Made by a program: the position numbers and the translations under genes
From: UBA6626 sp963579995
GTDB taxonomy: Bacteria > Planctomycetota > Phycisphaerae > Phycisphaerales > Phycisphaeraceae
Reading direction: 5' to 3'
DNA: 37,792 nucleotides
Assembly (NCBI GenBank): GCA_963579995.1
Contig: CAUZIY010000006.1
Coordinates: 1-37,792, forward strand
Shown here: one piece after another, positions 17,073 through 25,190 of the stretch
Position numbering within the stretch: the stretch's first letter is position 1
How the letters are laid out: every line of letters begins with the position of its first letter
The notes under the pieces: generated by a model
What the model saw: only the letters and a program-made list of their open reading frames with translations
Told to the model about the DNA's origin: nothing
Database searches by the model: none

Positions 17073-17462
17073 ATGACAATCACTCGAGAGGAAGTGTTCA
17101 GCAAAGTTCAAGAGGTTCTCGTTGACGCTCTGGGGGTCGACGATGACGAGGTCGTTCCGGAAGCCAAATTGGCAACTGATTTGGGTGCCGAATCGATTGA
17201 TTTCTTGGATATTGTTTTTCGGTTGGAAAAGGCCTTTGGGATTAAGATTGATCAGGGGGAAATGATTCCGGATAATGTCCTGAACGATCCGAAATACGTT
17301 CAGGATGAGAAAGTGACGGATTACGGAATGCAAGAGTTACGTGAACGTCTACCACACGCTGATCTTGATGCTTTTGATGAAAGTCGAAACGTCGACGAGT
17401 TTTCTGACATTTTTACTGTGGACACGGTTGTCAAGTTCGTACAAACGAAGCTTGAATCATAG
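17073..17462 (+). CDS. Acyl carrier protein with extended C-terminal half
   Basis: Acidic carrier protein of 129 residues. The phosphopantetheine serine is S41 in DLGAESIDFLDIVFRLE, with helix 1 EEVFSKVQEVLVDALGV before it. Ordinary ACPs are about 78 residues. Here about 45 extra residues (from KYVQDEKVTDYGMQELRER to DEFSDIFTVDTVVKFV) lie between helix 2 and the last helix. From memory such long ACPs occur in planctomycetes, beside a separate short housekeeping ACP. GGAG precedes the ATG. It lies between the two dehydratase genes, so it probably carries their substrate. Confidence 0.88.
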   Translation: MTITREEVFSKVQEVLVDALGVDDDEVVPEAKLATDLGAESIDFLDIVFRLEKAFGIKIDQGEMIPDNVLNDPKYVQDEKVTDYGMQELRERLPHADLDAFDESRNVDEFSDIFTVDTVVKFVQTKLES

Positions 17463-17501
17463 CAAGCAAATGTCCGGATCGGACAGCATGCTTTCTGCAC
17501 C

Positions 17502-18035
17502 ATGCGCTGGATTTGGATCGATCGTATTCTGGTATTAGAAAAGCAACATCGATGCATAGCGATCAAGAATATTTCGCTTGCTGAGGAGGTGTTGCGTGAT
17601 CATTTGCCGGCAACGGAGTGCCGTCCGGCGTTTCCGGTGATGCCCAATACGTTAGTGATCGAGGGTATGGCGCAGACAGCGGGCATCCTAGTCGGTGCAT
17701 CTAACGATTTTACAGAGAAGGTCATTCTGGCCAAGATTGCCAAGGCCTCCTTTTTTGAAGCGGCACGACCGGGATTCAGCCTGCATTTCGATGCCACCAT
17801 TGAAAGGCTTGATCGGCAAGGCGCTTCAACACATGGGACCGTACAACTGATTGATCCGGAAAATGGGAGCCGCAAGCCAATGGCTGAGATCGATCTTCTA
17901 TTTAGTCACATCGATCAAAATATGGCGGGCTTGGAGTTTCCGGATCGCAACTTTGTGTTTACGGGTCAGTTCATGGATCTGTTGCGCCAGAGCGGATTCG
18001 GCGGCCTTATTCCTGAAGATTTCGTGGAAGAATGA
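17502..18035 (+). CDS. FabZ/FabA-like 3-hydroxyacyl-ACP dehydratase (copy 2 of pair)
   Basis: Second hot-dog dehydratase, 177 residues. N-terminus MRWIWIDRILVLEKQHRC parallels copy 1 (MRFELIDRVLEREDNRL). The active site reads DHLPATECRPAFPVMPNTLV then IEGMAQ, keeping the His (H34), the PVMPNTL turn and the Glu (E54). Six or so extra residues (around ATECRP) separate His from Glu compared with the normal 14-residue spacing. The last 50 residues (GLEFPDRNFVFTGQFMDLL) extend beyond FabZ. If the insertion disturbs the active site this copy may be a partner subunit or bind acyl chains without dehydration; that is inference. Confidence 0.8.
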   Translation: MRWIWIDRILVLEKQHRCIAIKNISLAEEVLRDHLPATECRPAFPVMPNTLVIEGMAQTAGILVGASNDFTEKVILAKIAKASFFEAARPGFSLHFDATIERLDRQGASTHGTVQLIDPENGSRKPMAEIDLLFSHIDQNMAGLEFPDRNFVFTGQFMDLLRQSGFGGLIPEDFVEE

Positions 18036-18071
18036 TGAGATCAAACTCCTTGATGCATTGAGGGTCTGACC

Positions 18072-19124
18072 ATGGCTAATCCAAACCAGTTCCGGGTAGC
18101 ACGAACTGCTGATGTTTTCCAGGACGATGGTCGCATGAAGGGCAAGGACCAGGCTCTGACCGTATTTGATTCACACATGCATATCGAGTGCTTTACATTT
18201 GAAGAACATCTGCCCCATATTAGTGCTGAGCAGATTCAAGATGCCCAGGGAATCCTGGTATGGAGTCCATGGGTGGATAAGCAAACGCTTGCCACCCCCA
18301 ATGACCTGCTGGTCGTTAGTCGCTTGGGCGTTGGCTATGACAAGGTTGATGTCGATGCTTGCACGCAATCCGATGTGGCAGTGTTCATTGCGGTGGGTGC
18401 AGTCGATCGGCCAATGGCCGAAGCTACGGTGGGGTGGATGATTGCCCTGGCCCATCATGTACTGGCCAAAGATCGACTCAGTCGCAATGGTCAATGGTCT
18501 GAAAGTTTTAACTATATCGGTAAGGAACTGCGGGACCGTACTCTGGGTACGGTCGGATTGGGTGGGATCGCCCGTGAACTGATCCGCCTGCTGGGCAGCT
18601 TCAAAATGAACAAGCCGCTTGCATTTGATCCCTTCCTCGATCCCCAGGTGGCCCAGGAATTGGGTGTTGAATTGGTCGAACTGGACGAGTTGATGAAACG
18701 GGCAGATTTCGTATCGGTTCACTGTCCACTATCAGACCAGACCCGTGGTTTGATTGGCAGCAGTCAACTCGAACTGATGCAGCCGCATGCATACTTAATC
18801 AACACCGCCCGTGGCGGCATCGTGGATGAGCAGGCTTTGTACGACGCATTGAAATCGAATCAGATCGCCGGTGCGGCGATCGATACATTTGTGGATGAGC
18901 CGTTTACCCAGCCGCCGATTTTCAGTGACCTGGAAAACGTACTGATGGCACCTCATGCTATCGGGGTCACAGACGAATTAATGCGGGATCTCGGTAATGC
19001 CGCGGGTCAAGCGATACTGGATCTGTCGCTTGGGCGTCGGCCTTCCAAGGGTGCGGTTAATCCAGAGGTTTTCGACCGGCCGGGTTTTCAAGAGAAATGG
19101 TGTCGCCTACGCGTGGGTAATTGA
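18072..19124 (+). CDS. D-isomer-specific 2-hydroxyacid dehydrogenase family protein
   Basis: NAD(P)-dependent oxidoreductase of 350 residues related to phosphoglycerate and glyoxylate/hydroxypyruvate reductases. The nucleotide loop is TLGTVGLGGIARELI (158-171), with Ala where the third Gly usually is and an acidic residue after strand 2 (AFDP). The catalytic trio is R247 (NTARGGIVDE), E276 (DTFVDEP) and H295 (APHAIGV). The substrate pocket motif VSRLGVGYDKVD fits the family. The N-terminal 40 residues are longer than usual and include DSHMHIECFTFEEHLP. It starts 36 bp after the second dehydratase gene. The substrate is not determined by sequence. Confidence 0.88.
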   Translation: MANPNQFRVARTADVFQDDGRMKGKDQALTVFDSHMHIECFTFEEHLPHISAEQIQDAQGILVWSPWVDKQTLATPNDLLVVSRLGVGYDKVDVDACTQSDVAVFIAVGAVDRPMAEATVGWMIALAHHVLAKDRLSRNGQWSESFNYIGKELRDRTLGTVGLGGIARELIRLLGSFKMNKPLAFDPFLDPQVAQELGVELVELDELMKRADFVSVHCPLSDQTRGLIGSSQLELMQPHAYLINTARGGIVDEQALYDALKSNQIAGAAIDTFVDEPFTQPPIFSDLENVLMAPHAIGVTDELMRDLGNAAGQAILDLSLGRRPSKGAVNPEVFDRPGFQEKWCRLRVGN

Positions 19125-19137
19125 CTTTGAATCTATT

Positions 19138-20190
19138 TCAATGTTTTGTTTCCAGCGCTGTGAGTAATTCCTGGGCCCGCTGCTGCTTGGCGGGATCGAT
19201 ACTCCCTCGGGCAATGATTCTCTGCAGTGTTGAACGAGCTCGGATGTCACCTTGCTCAGCAAGCCGGATGGCCATGCGGTCGCGTTCTTCATAGTAACTG
19301 TAATCGTAATCCTTGGTCTGCAGGTTCCACTGGTGCCAGTAGTATTGCCGGTCATCCGATGGCCAATCGGCGTAAACTTCTTTCCATGTCACCGGTTTAT
19401 TATGAGGTTCGAGGCTGTCCGGTGCGATCGGATCGCTGAGCTTCTGATACCGAGCGTCCACGGAGATTCGCAGTGATGTGCCCTGGCAGGGCACCCCCTG
19501 GTGGACGGTCATGCTATGGAAGATCAATACATCACCTTGTTTAAACGGACTGTTTCGCCATCTGCCCTTTAGGGGGTCGGTGACCTCCATTGCACCGGCG
19601 CCGAGGGAGGGTGCAAATTCGTAGACACCATGGGCATGCGATCCTTCAGCAAGTTGAAGCCCACCCATGATGGGTGGTAGATCGCCAAGCGGGATCCATG
19701 CGGTAAAGGTGTCAGGGGTGCCTTGGATAGGAATGAAGTCTTGATGAGGTGGGGTGGTATATGCTTCGCGCTGCGGGAAAATTGTTCGCATGATGATGCG
19801 TGGGTGGGCCATGACTGATTCACCGAGCATGCGTTCAAACAAGTTCTTTAACTCCGGTCGGTGTTGCAGTGCATGGAAATCGGCAAGTTTGTACAGGTCA
19901 TAATAGACGTTGTTGTAGGCCGGTTCGGGCTCGACACAAAAACCATTGAGATCGGCAACGGCATCCTGCAACGGCGTATCATCCCTGACCCATCCGGCAT
20001 CACGTTCGATAGTTAGCGCCTGCTGACGGAGACTTTCGAGGACTTGTGGGGGCAGGAGTCCTTGGATGAATAGATAACCATCACGCTGCATGCGTTGATT
20101 TAGTTCACGACCATCATCAAGGACAGCAGTGGAATTACGGAACGGCAATATCTCAGGGTCTACCGGTTTGTGTTCATTCACGGCTGCCAT
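19138..20190 (-). CDS. Phytanoyl-CoA dioxygenase (PhyH) family protein
   Basis: Fe(II)/2-oxoglutarate-dependent dioxygenase of 350 residues. The metal triad is H149 and D151 in PPHQDFIPIQG and H230 in MTVHQGVP; R241 in SLRISVDARYQ is placed to bind 2-oxoglutarate. The core jelly roll also includes AWIPLGDLPPIMGGLQLAEG. About 100 residues after the core (from VTWKEVYADWPSDDRQYYWH) are helical and not part of the minimal domain. Planctomycetes carry many PhyH paralogues with unknown substrates. The ATG overlaps the stop of the upstream dockerin gene by 13 nt with no clear ribosome-binding site, which points to coupled translation. Confidence 0.88.
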   Translation of the reverse strand: MAAVNEHKPVDPEILPFRNSTAVLDDGRELNQRMQRDGYLFIQGLLPPQVLESLRQQALTIERDAGWVRDDTPLQDAVADLNGFCVEPEPAYNNVYYDLYKLADFHALQHRPELKNLFERMLGESVMAHPRIIMRTIFPQREAYTTPPHQDFIPIQGTPDTFTAWIPLGDLPPIMGGLQLAEGSHAHGVYEFAPSLGAGAMEVTDPLKGRWRNSPFKQGDVLIFHSMTVHQGVPCQGTSLRISVDARYQKLSDPIAPDSLEPHNKPVTWKEVYADWPSDDRQYYWHQWNLQTKDYDYSYYEERDRMAIRLAEQGDIRARSTLQRIIARGSIDPAKQQRAQELLTALETKH

Positions 20191-21416
20191 GATGACAAAG
20201 TTGTTGGTATTTGTCGATGGTTGCGCCCAAGGCAGGTGAGCCCGATGATCAGTGTGATTGCGGTAGCTGGTTCAGGCAGCAGGGCCGCCAGTTCTGCGCC
20301 GTTTGGCGCCTGTGAAAGTGACGTGCCCGAAGCTATTCCCCAATTGGCGCCGACGATACCCAGGTCAGCCACATCAACGCTGCCGTCGAGATTGGCGTCA
20401 CCATTAATATACGTTACTTCGGTGCCGTTGAAGTTGGCGCCAATGATGCCCAGGTCAGCCACATCAACGAGTCCATCGCAGTTGAAATCACCAGGGATAT
20501 TTGTGCCTGGGCCATCTGTTCCACATGCAGCGGTTTCCGAGAGTACTCCAATATACAGTTCATCCCATAATGCATTTTCAAAACTGGTGCCGCCACCACC
20601 CAGCTGGACAAAATTAATGTCATAGGTTCCGCTTAGTGATTCAAAGTCAGCCAGAATCAGTTCGTCATCAAACCAGAAGTCCAATCTTTGATTGGCTGCC
20701 TTGTAGTGAACGGTGATCTTGCCCTGGGTCAGTGGTTGATCAATAACGGTGCCATAGGGTTCGGGTTGCCCGTCAAGCCAGGGTCCGTGAATGATTCGGT
20801 ACCGGTTTTCCAAACCACCTGGCAATGTGCTGCTGTCTCCTTCTTCAGCATAAGCGCCTTTGATTGCCAGCAGGTCTTCAGTCGATCGGTTTGGTGATGC
20901 GCCTCGCGTTGCAGCAGCAAATTCAAAGAGTTTGTCAGTGCCGAATGTGTCGGTGTTCTCGATGGCAAATGACACAGTGAACAGCCAATCCCGGGTTGTA
21001 TCCATTGGGATTTTGTCATCACTGCTGACAGGGTTTTTAAACGTCGGGTTATACCGCCGGGTCGAATTAACACATCGGTTTATTTCTCCGGTTGGCCCCT
21101 CGTTCCCGCGGCATGTTGCCGCCGCATCAGAAAATGGTGAAGGCTCAATCTTCCACGGCCCTGGGTGATTATCAGATGGCTGGATATGTCCTTCGCCACC
21201 CCAGTCAATTGGTTTGAAGTTCCAGGTTGGTTTACTGGTTAATGGGTCGTTTGGATCGCCTTCCATGGGCACATAAAGGCCCGGCTGGTCATCCATGAAA
21301 ACCGGAACCGGGGGTTCTGCCAAAGCTGAGCGTGTCGCCAGATACAATGTGGTCATTGTCACCATGAATATGATCGCGTGGTGCATCAGTCTGTTTAGAT
21401 TCATAATCTGTTTCAA
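20178..21416 (-). CDS. Secreted dockerin type I / PEP-CTERM protein (paralogue A)
   Basis: Exported protein of 412 residues. An N-terminal signal peptide (hydrophobic IIFMVTMTTLYLATRS, cut near ALAEP) is followed by a beta-rich domain of about 270 residues. A two-loop dockerin follows (GDFNCDGLVDVADLGIIGAN and GDANLDGSVDVADLGIVGAN), then a PEP-CTERM tail LLPEPATAITLIIGLTCLGR for sorting and anchoring by exosortase. The large domain has WGGEGHIQP, NSTRRY, TDKLFEFA, ITVHYKAANQ and QLGGGGTSFENA, all shared with paralogue B. It may be a lectin-like (LamG/concanavalin) fold, which is inference. The start is TTG with GGAG eight bases upstream. After the basic CLGRNHR it runs 11 residues longer than paralogue B and into the phyH-like gene. 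Confidence 0.82.
   Translation of the reverse strand: MKQIMNLNRLMHHAIIFMVTMTTLYLATRSALAEPPVPVFMDDQPGLYVPMEGDPNDPLTSKPTWNFKPIDWGGEGHIQPSDNHPGPWKIEPSPFSDAAATCRGNEGPTGEINRCVNSTRRYNPTFKNPVSSDDKIPMDTTRDWLFTVSFAIENTDTFGTDKLFEFAAATRGASPNRSTEDLLAIKGAYAEEGDSSTLPGGLENRYRIIHGPWLDGQPEPYGTVIDQPLTQGKITVHYKAANQRLDFWFDDELILADFESLSGTYDINFVQLGGGGTSFENALWDELYIGVLSETAACGTDGPGTNIPGDFNCDGLVDVADLGIIGANFNGTEVTYINGDANLDGSVDVADLGIVGANWGIASGTSLSQAPNGAELAALLPEPATAITLIIGLTCLGRNHRQIPTTLSSWQP
20359..20469. repeat. Intragenic direct repeat encoding the two dockerin calcium loops
   Basis: The 21-bp word starting CCCAGGTCAGCCACATC occurs exactly at 20359-20379 and 20449-20469, encoding DVADLG in each of the two loops of paralogue A. 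This is the normal internal duplication of a dockerin, not a mobile repeat. Confidence 0.85.
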
Positions 21417-21495
21417 TGTTCAAACTCCACGAGGTTGATCAGGCGATCACTGTACGCATCGCGCAGCAAATAACAGAAGGATTGCAATCCCCGGT

Positions 21496-21541
21496 CGGCA
21501 TGGCATCACAGGGGTCTGGATTCCCCTGTGATGCCATGCCG
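21496..21541. repeat. Perfect 19-bp inverted repeat between the dockerin genes
   Basis: CGGCATGGCATCACAGGGG (21496-21514) and its exact complement (21523-21541) flank an 8-base loop. Six T's follow almost at once on the plus strand (21543-21548), so it looks like a terminator for plus-strand transcription. Both neighbouring genes are on the minus strand, where the stem comes 17 bases after the stop of paralogue B and is preceded by A's, not followed by T's. It may stop or stabilise the upstream message in the dockerin row. Confidence 0.85.
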
Positions 21542-21558
21542 ATTTTTTCTCCGCAGTC

Positions 21559-22773
21559 TCAATGTCGGCGTCGACGTCCGAGATGTCCAAGTCCGATGAC
21601 CAATACCGCGGCGGTTGTCGGTTCAGGAACCAAAGACGCAAGGCCGGCAGATTGCAACGCCTGGCCCACCGACCCGGATTGTGCGGCACTCCAATTGGCA
21701 CCGACAACGCCGAGGTCTGCGACATCAACTGCCGCGTCCAGGTTGGCGTCACCATCGACATAGGTCACTTGGTTGCCATTGAAGTTGGCACCAATAATGC
21801 CTAAGTCTGCTACGTCAACTACGCCATCACAGTTGAAATCACCGGGGACATTCGGGCCTGGACCATCTGCGCCACATGCATTGGTTTCTCCAAGCACGCC
21901 GATATAGATTTCATCATAAAGGGCATTTTCAAAACTGATGCCGCCACCACCCAGCTGGATGAATTTGATGTCGTAATATCCATTCTGTGACTCGAAATCT
22001 GGAATCAACAGGTCGTCATCGAAGTAGAGGTCGATCTTGGAGTTGGAAGCCTTATAGTGCATGGTGATCTTGCCATCATTCAAAGGCGTGTCGATATCCA
22101 CCGTCTTGTTTTCGCATTGGCCCGGTGCAGAGCAGACACCATGAGTCAGTCTGTATACGTGTTCTGTCCCATCGGCAGCGATACTGCCACCGCCAACACC
22201 TCTGCCCATGATAACCATCATGTCACGCCCAGGAGGTCCATCCGCGCTTGAAACTGAGGACGTTTCAAAGAGTTTGTCGGTGCCGACGGAGTCCACATAT
22301 TCATTTTTGATATAGAACGAGAAGACCCAATCACGGTCAGTGTTCATGCCCACCACATCAGAACTACCCTTCATGGTCGTCTCGTACCTTCTGGTCGAGT
22401 TCGCACATGGGTTGGCCTCTCCGGCTTGTCCTTCATTTCCACCGCATAAGGCACCTGCACCGCCGGGAAAAGACGACTCGACGATTCTCCACGTGTGGTT
22501 GCCGGGTTGAATATGTCCTTCATCTCCCCAATCGATGCTACCGAAAATCCACGAGTCACGGTCAATGCTGTCCGGATCATTCGGGTCGAGCCCGTCAACA
22601 ATTTGTTGTTCAAGTGTAATGCCTTGGATAGGGGCATACAGTCCTGGTTGGTCATCAAGGAAAGTCGCTATGGGGGCTGCAGCCAATGCTGAATGCACCG
22701 GTATCAGCGAGATGACGGCCATAATGCCCATCACCTGAGCGGGGTTTATTGTACAGTTCAGTTTCTGTCTCAT
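21559..22773 (-). CDS. Secreted dockerin type I / PEP-CTERM protein (paralogue B)
   Basis: A 404-residue tandem paralogue of the next gene downstream. The signal peptide (VMGIMAVISLIPVHSALAAA) is followed by the same domain: DDQPGLYAPIQG, SIDWGDEGHIQPGNHTW, CGGNEGQAGEANPCANSTRR, TDKLFETS, ITMHYKASNSKIDLYFDDD and QLGGGGISFENALYDEIYIG. The two dockerin loops are GDFNCDGVVDVADLGIIGAN and GDANLDAAVDVADLGVVGAN. It ends with PEPTTAAVLVIGLGHLGRRR plus RH, a canonical PEP-CTERM tail. The start ATG follows AAGGAGC. A longer in-frame start 47 codons upstream would bury the signal peptide and was rejected. Conserved cysteines in the NEG-CxNSTRRY region suggest a disulfide outside the cell. Confidence 0.85.
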   Translation of the reverse strand: MRQKLNCTINPAQVMGIMAVISLIPVHSALAAAPIATFLDDQPGLYAPIQGITLEQQIVDGLDPNDPDSIDRDSWIFGSIDWGDEGHIQPGNHTWRIVESSFPGGAGALCGGNEGQAGEANPCANSTRRYETTMKGSSDVVGMNTDRDWVFSFYIKNEYVDSVGTDKLFETSSVSSADGPPGRDMMVIMGRGVGGGSIAADGTEHVYRLTHGVCSAPGQCENKTVDIDTPLNDGKITMHYKASNSKIDLYFDDDLLIPDFESQNGYYDIKFIQLGGGGISFENALYDEIYIGVLGETNACGADGPGPNVPGDFNCDGVVDVADLGIIGANFNGNQVTYVDGDANLDAAVDVADLGVVGANWSAAQSGSVGQALQSAGLASLVPEPTTAAVLVIGLGHLGRRRRH

Positions 22774-23333
22774 TGCTTCTGCTCCTTTATAAATAGGGAA
22801 AACTGGGAAAAATTGACTTGTCGTTTTAAGCACCTTCGATCCGCAATTGGCTAATGCTCCTTCAATTAAAAAGTGATGCAATACCAAGCGGTTACCTTCA
22901 TACCGCAGGCACACTTATGCCGTGCCGTTTCATGGAACATCCGGCTCCAAGCCAGTTCCGGTATACCCGGCGAACCGCATCGCTGCGTATCGCAGGGCGC
23001 GCACCACCTGTGCACACTGATAGCGCTTCCAGTCAAATATATAGCGAATCTGGTGCCAAACCGGACCATCACGGAAAAATAATGTAAGTATTTGTTTTAA
23101 AAGAAATTAAATATTTCTGGTTTGGGTGGTGATCTTGGTGGAACCTGAGAATAGATGGTTTAATTTGATGCCATTTCTCATGCTTTAAGGATTTAAGTGT
23201 ATTAATAGTAAGTTTTTATGGATGTCGCCCTATTTTGACCGTCCATTGGGGCGGATTGAACCAGATTTTGGTGGAATTGGTTGTCGTGGTTGGATAGGGC
23301 TGATGAGCAGACCGGGGTGTTCAGCAGACGTGC
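22774..23333. other. Intergenic region upstream of the dockerin row
   Basis: About 560 bp between the dockerin start and the stop of the zinc-ribbon gene. The part near 23080-23220 is clearly AT-rich. Short frames on both strands at 22854-23087 have no ribosome-binding sites and no protein-like content. It probably holds the promoter of the dockerin/phyH row. I see no RNA gene. Confidence 0.4.
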
Positions 23334-23507
23334 TTATGGCTGCCAAGCAATATTACTAAAAACGATTGGATCGGCATCGCAAGGGGTTGCGGCTGATCTA
23401 TCCTCAATGAGGATGCCACCAATCTGCTGGCAGTGGTCGCAAACCTTCTTGACCCAGTCTTCCTGAGATACCAGGGGAATGCGAACACCACATTGCACAC
23501 ATTGCAT
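23334..23507 (-). CDS. Small CxxC/CxxC zinc-ribbon protein (57 residues)
   Basis: A gene too short for most ORF cut-offs. The product has two CxxC knuckles, MQCVQC (C3, C6) and KVCDHC (C23, C26), 16 residues apart, the layout of a rubredoxin-like or zinc-ribbon fold, followed by QQIGGILIEDRS and a 20-residue tail. GGAG lies eight bases before the ATG, which strongly supports translation. Such tiny ribbons bind zinc and often contact nucleic acid or a partner enzyme; the specific role is unknown. It stands alone, with about 240 bp of upstream sequence. Confidence 0.7.
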   Translation of the reverse strand: MQCVQCGVRIPLVSQEDWVKKVCDHCQQIGGILIEDRSAATPCDADPIVFSNIAWQP

Positions 23508-23749
23508 GGTCAAGACTCCGCAGTCTGACGGGGTGGTTGATAGTTATTTATCAAACCAGTGTCATTGGAACCCCGCCATCGCAATTTCAGATGTCGCCTG
23601 GCTACCAAGTACATCGGGGCGGGTAGATGTATGGACACAGATTTTATGTCAACAGACACCATGCGGCTCGTATCCAGGCATCGTAGGAGACACGGGTAAG
23701 TTCTCGGACCCTAATTCAGTGGGATAGGTGTAAGTTTGCAAGTGTATTG

Positions 23750-24805
23750 CTAGAGGTGGAGCATTACATCGTCTTTGTAATGATAAATCGCGGGCACCCC
23801 CCCGGTGTGTAGGAAGAGAATATTCTGATCGGGCGTAAACTGTCCTTGGCGTACAAGATCGATTAATCCTGCCATGGCTTTGCCGCTGTAAACGGGATCC
23901 AGCAAAACGCCTTCTGTTCGCGCGAGCAATTGAACCGCCTCAGCCATGAGTGGTGTTGGTAGCGAGTAGCCAGGGCCGACATAATCATCGTTGCAAACGA
24001 TATTCTTCAAGCTAACGGTTGGCGGAAGCATAAGTAGATCAAAAGTGCCTTGTACAAGGCGGTGTACACGCTGTTGCTGTGTGATCTTGTCCGCACCCGA
24101 ACAGATACCAATGACACGTGGCGAATCCTTGGATTCACTAAAACCCACAAGTAGCCCCGACTGCGTACCACCGCTGCCGCCGCTGGCATGAATGACGGCA
24201 TCAAACTGGATGCCAATCTGTTGTGCCTGTGCCATGATTTCGTTGGCACCATTTACATACCCCAATGCTCCCAAGGGTGTGCCGGCACCCAGTGGCATCA
24301 CGTAGGGGTTTCGTCCTTCATGCCTTGCTTGGTCAGCCATGGTTGCCATGATTGAATTCATGTCATTGCCAGCGTCGACGACGTTTTGTTTCTCCACCCC
24401 TAAAAGTTGATACAAGAAGTTATTTCCGGATGCTTTCGGGTCGTAGCTGTTTGGCACACGTTGTTCCAATGCAAGCCGGCACGCAAGTCCTTCAATCCTG
24501 GCAGCTGATGCGGTGGCGCGACAGCTGTTTGATTGCACTGCGCCACAGGTAATGATTGTGTCGGCACATTGGTGGAGGGCCTGGGCGAAGATGAATTCAA
24601 GCTTTCGTGTCTTGTTCCCACCGCCGATCAGGCCCAACTCATCATCGCGTTTGATGTAGATATTCGGCCCCGCTCCCTGGCCAATTGCGAGAGAAAAACG
24701 CTCCAGTTGAACCAGGGCAGTGGGGCCGTGGGTATAAGTGCGCCGTTCTATTTGATGTAAATCAATCATGGCGAAGGCAGATGGTTCGTGGATGAGTTCG
24801 GTCAA
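23750..24805 (-). CDS. PLP-dependent ACC deaminase / D-cysteine desulfhydrase family enzyme
   Basis: Tryptophan-synthase-beta-like PLP enzyme of 351 residues. The PLP lysine is K65 in GGGNKTRKLEF. The nearby TCGAVQSNSCRATASAA is the substrate-carboxylate loop, HASGGSGGTQSGLL is the phosphate-binding glycine loop, and LLDPVYSGKAMAGLIDL and ILFLHTGG complete the signature. Family members either open the ring of 1-aminocyclopropane-1-carboxylate or remove sulfide from D-cysteine. In bacteria without plant contact the second is commoner, but the sequence does not decide. The first ATG is used; MIDLHQIERRTY, 12 codons later, is closer to the usual start, and neither has a clear ribosome-binding site. 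Confidence 0.9.
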   Translation of the reverse strand: MTELIHEPSAFAMIDLHQIERRTYTHGPTALVQLERFSLAIGQGAGPNIYIKRDDELGLIGGGNKTRKLEFIFAQALHQCADTIITCGAVQSNSCRATASAARIEGLACRLALEQRVPNSYDPKASGNNFLYQLLGVEKQNVVDAGNDMNSIMATMADQARHEGRNPYVMPLGAGTPLGALGYVNGANEIMAQAQQIGIQFDAVIHASGGSGGTQSGLLVGFSESKDSPRVIGICSGADKITQQQRVHRLVQGTFDLLMLPPTVSLKNIVCNDDYVGPGYSLPTPLMAEAVQLLARTEGVLLDPVYSGKAMAGLIDLVRQGQFTPDQNILFLHTGGVPAIYHYKDDVMLHL

Positions 24806-25190
24806 CTCGTCATGTCGGCTAGTGTAACAATGTGGCCAACCATGGGTGAGTTCAAATTCATCCGAGGTCAGTTCTATGTGTAACGTGCTGTTGATCGAGG
24901 TGGACCGGGGGGTATGGTGCTGGCTACTTTTATCACAAGTGGTTTGCAGTGTGATCAGGTTGCCAAACCAAAGTGGTTATTGAGGGTTTGGTTCGCCACG
25001 GGGTGGGACGGGTTGTGGGGCCTGCATCCTAACTATCTTGGCATGGACCATGTCAAGGGGCAGCCGCGAGGCGTCACCGTTTTAAGAACGGAATTGTGCT
25101 GTGTTAAATCGTATTTGCGGCCACGCAGTAGATGAGTGGAGCGGACCCATTAGGTGGTCACATCGCCTGTGATTGGAAGCACGGCGATGG
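24806..25190. other. Intergenic stretch without a supported gene
   Basis: About 385 bp upstream of the PLP-enzyme gene. A 73-codon plus-strand frame at 24914-25135 lacks a ribosome-binding site and any protein-like pattern. No RNA gene or strong hairpin was recognised. Confidence 0.4.

Noticed and set aside
20359..20469. Direct repeats as a mobile element or CRISPR-like array
   Set aside because: They encode the two calcium loops of a dockerin domain in frame; there are only two copies and no spacer structure.
22854..23087. Overlapping short frames upstream of the dockerin row
   Set aside because: Open in three frames on both strands with no start signal, as expected for stop-poor non-coding DNA.
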